A DNA stretch of 64,000 bases from positions 558,001-622,000 of the forward strand of contig NZ_SWBR01000001.1 in assembly GCF_005116505.1 (NCBI RefSeq), written 5' to 3'. The first letter of the stretch is position 1. Every line of letters begins with the position of its first letter. Of this stretch, positions 62,774-64,000 are shown in pieces. Position numbers and translations under genes: made by a program. A model generated the notes under the pieces. The model was not told the DNA's origin. It ran no database searches and saw only the letters and a list, made by a program, of their open reading frames with translations. This DNA comes from Pedobacter polaris. Its GTDB lineage: Bacteria > Bacteroidota > Bacteroidia > Sphingobacteriales > Sphingobacteriaceae.

Positions 62774-64000
62774 ATGAAGATTTGGCAAAAAAATATTGAA
62801 GTAAATAAAGGCATCGAAGCATTTACAGTTGGTAAAGACAGAGAATTGGATTTACAAATGGCAGCTTTTGATGTTTTGGGTTCTTTGGCTCATGTAGAGA
62901 TGTTGGCCAGTATTAATTTGCTAACAGCTTATGAGTTGGCCGAAGTTCAAACTGCCTTAAAAGTGATTTATAAAGAAATTGAAGAAGGCAAATTTACCAT
63001 TGATGATAGCGTAGAAGATGTACACTCACAAGTAGAATGGCTATTAACACAGCGCATCGGCGAAGCAGGTAAAAAAATCCATAGCGGTCGCTCTCGTAAC
63101 GACCAAGTTTTGGTTGATTTGAAATTATATTTCAGGGCTTGTATTCAAGAAATGGTAGAAAATACCTCAACCTTGTTTAACCAATTAATTTTATTGAGCA
63201 ATACGCATAAAGACAAACTTTTGCCTGGTTATACGCACTTACAAATCGCTATGCCATCTTCTTTCGGATTATGGTTTGGCGCTTATGCAGAGAGTTTGGC
63301 AGATGATATGGAATTGATGCTTGCGGCTTACAAAGTTTGCAACAAAAATCCTTTAGGTTCTGCTGCCGGATATGGTTCTTCTTTTCCATTAAATAGAACA
63401 ATGACAACCGAATTGTTAGGTTTCGAAAAGCTAAATTACAATGTGGTTTATGCACAAATGGGTAGAGGCAAAACAGAAAGAATTTTAGGTCAGGCGATGT
63501 CTTCTGTTGCTGCAACACTAGCAAAAATGGCGATGGATGTTTGTTTGTTCATCAATCAGAATTTTGGGTTTATCACTTTTCCAGATGAATTAACAACTGG
63601 TTCGAGTATCATGCCGCATAAAAAAAATCCAGATGTTTTTGAGTTAATTCGTTCTCGTTGTAATAAAATTCAGGCTTTGCCAAATGAAATTGCAATGATG
63701 ACCACCAATTTACCATCAGGTTACCATAGAGATTTACAATTGCTAAAGGAAAACCTTTTCCCTGCAATCACATCTTTAAATGAGTGTTTGGAAATGTGCA
63801 CTTTTATGTTGCAAAACATTACAGTTAAAGACCATATTTTAGATGATAAAAAATACGATTACCTATTTAGTGTTGATGTGGTAAATGAATTAGCGCTAAG
63901 CGGAACTCCGTTTAGAGAAGCCTATAAAATTGTTGGCGAAACCATCGATAATGGAACTTTTGCACCAAACAAAACTGTTAAACATACACACGAAGGAAGC
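62774..64000 (+). CDS. argH: Argininosuccinate lyase, 5' part (3' end outside window)
   Basis: 409 codons are present, open to the window edge. The protein starts MKIWQKNIEVNKGIEAFTVGKD. Fumarase/lyase superfamily signatures: HSGRSRNDQV (about 97-106), and the catalytic loop GSSIMPHKKNPD (about 276-287). It cleaves argininosuccinate to arginine and fumarate. The full-length family is about 430-460 residues, so only a short C-terminal part is missing. Its isolation from the main arg operon by an opposite-strand gene implies separate transcription. Confidence 0.95.
   Translation, partial: MKIWQKNIEVNKGIEAFTVGKDRELDLQMAAFDVLGSLAHVEMLASINLLTAYELAEVQTALKVIYKEIEEGKFTIDDSVEDVHSQVEWLLTQRIGEAGKKIHSGRSRNDQVLVDLKLYFRACIQEMVENTSTLFNQLILLSNTHKDKLLPGYTHLQIAMPSSFGLWFGAYAESLADDMELMLAAYKVCNKNPLGSAAGYGSSFPLNRTMTTELLGFEKLNYNVVYAQMGRGKTERILGQAMSSVAATLAKMAMDVCLFINQNFGFITFPDELTTGSSIMPHKKNPDVFELIRSRCNKIQALPNEIAMMTTNLPSGYHRDLQLLKENLFPAITSLNECLEMCTFMLQNITVKDHILDDKKYDYLFSVDVVNELALSGTPFREAYKIVGETIDNGTFAPNKTVKHTHEGS

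Overview
The window is AT-rich DNA (roughly mid-30s % GC by eye) from a member of the Bacteroidota, most likely Sphingobacteriaceae and Pedobacter-like. Pointers are the many TonB-dependent and SusC-style outer-membrane proteins with carboxypeptidase-like N-terminal domains, DUF4394/DUF4397/DUF6249/DUF6607 proteins, TAnnTTTG-type -7 promoter boxes, few Shine-Dalgarno sequences, a succinyl/acetyl-ornithine carbamoyltransferase instead of ordinary OTCase, and intergenic repeat families typical of this phylum. No rRNA, tRNA, CRISPR array, integrase or classical insertion sequence was found.

Layout. 1-4.6 kb: 3' end of aspS, a small envelope-protein trio (YtxH, holin-like, unknown), an AI-2E permease and a sigma54 response regulator. 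4.8-6.3 kb: outer-membrane pseudogene remnant, enoyl-CoA hydratase and a stand-alone B12-binding protein. 6.4-13.9 kb: small unknown protein, glnS, an AmpD-like amidase lipoprotein, an M49-like metallohydrolase lipoprotein and a TonB-dependent receptor. 14-20.9 kb: a tight minus-strand signalling operon (REC-histidine kinase, large hybrid kinase, REC, CheR, CheB, REC). 21-30.5 kb: zinc metallopeptidase, gltX, a histidine kinase/DinB/thioesterase run, DUF6249, L,D-transpeptidase, porin-like barrel, GH3 enzyme and a thioredoxin. 30.6-36.7 kb: an AddAB-type recombination nuclease pair. 36.8-43.4 kb: GNAT, VOC, pyruvate dehydrogenase E1-beta, DUF4394 lipoprotein, old yellow enzyme, 2'-5' RNA ligase-like protein and M28 peptidase. 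43.5-48.8 kb: a minus-strand iron-uptake-type operon (siderophore receptor, DUF4198, PepSY, DUF6607), then a DUF4397 lipoprotein.

49.9-64 kb: the arginine biosynthesis locus, read rightward: GNAT (probable N-acylglutamate synthase), argG, cupin, argC, four-helix-bundle protein, argD, argF' (Val at position 90, predicted succinylornithine type), GIY-YIG nuclease, argB, proC, argE, an opposite-strand S9 peptidase, argH (cut by the window end). Together these can run glutamate to arginine through N-acylated intermediates.

The most unusual structure is in this locus. A 97-residue GIY-YIG endonuclease gene sits between argF' and argB, enclosed by a perfect 25-bp inverted repeat. The repeat belongs to the same dispersed family seen in several other spacers. 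A second guest gene, the four-helix-bundle protein, lies between argC and argD with imperfect inverted flanks. Dispersed repeats also sit in the loops of two terminator hairpins and supply or touch several stop codons. I propose the GIY-YIG gene plus repeats as a candidate small mobile unit; this is inference from one window.
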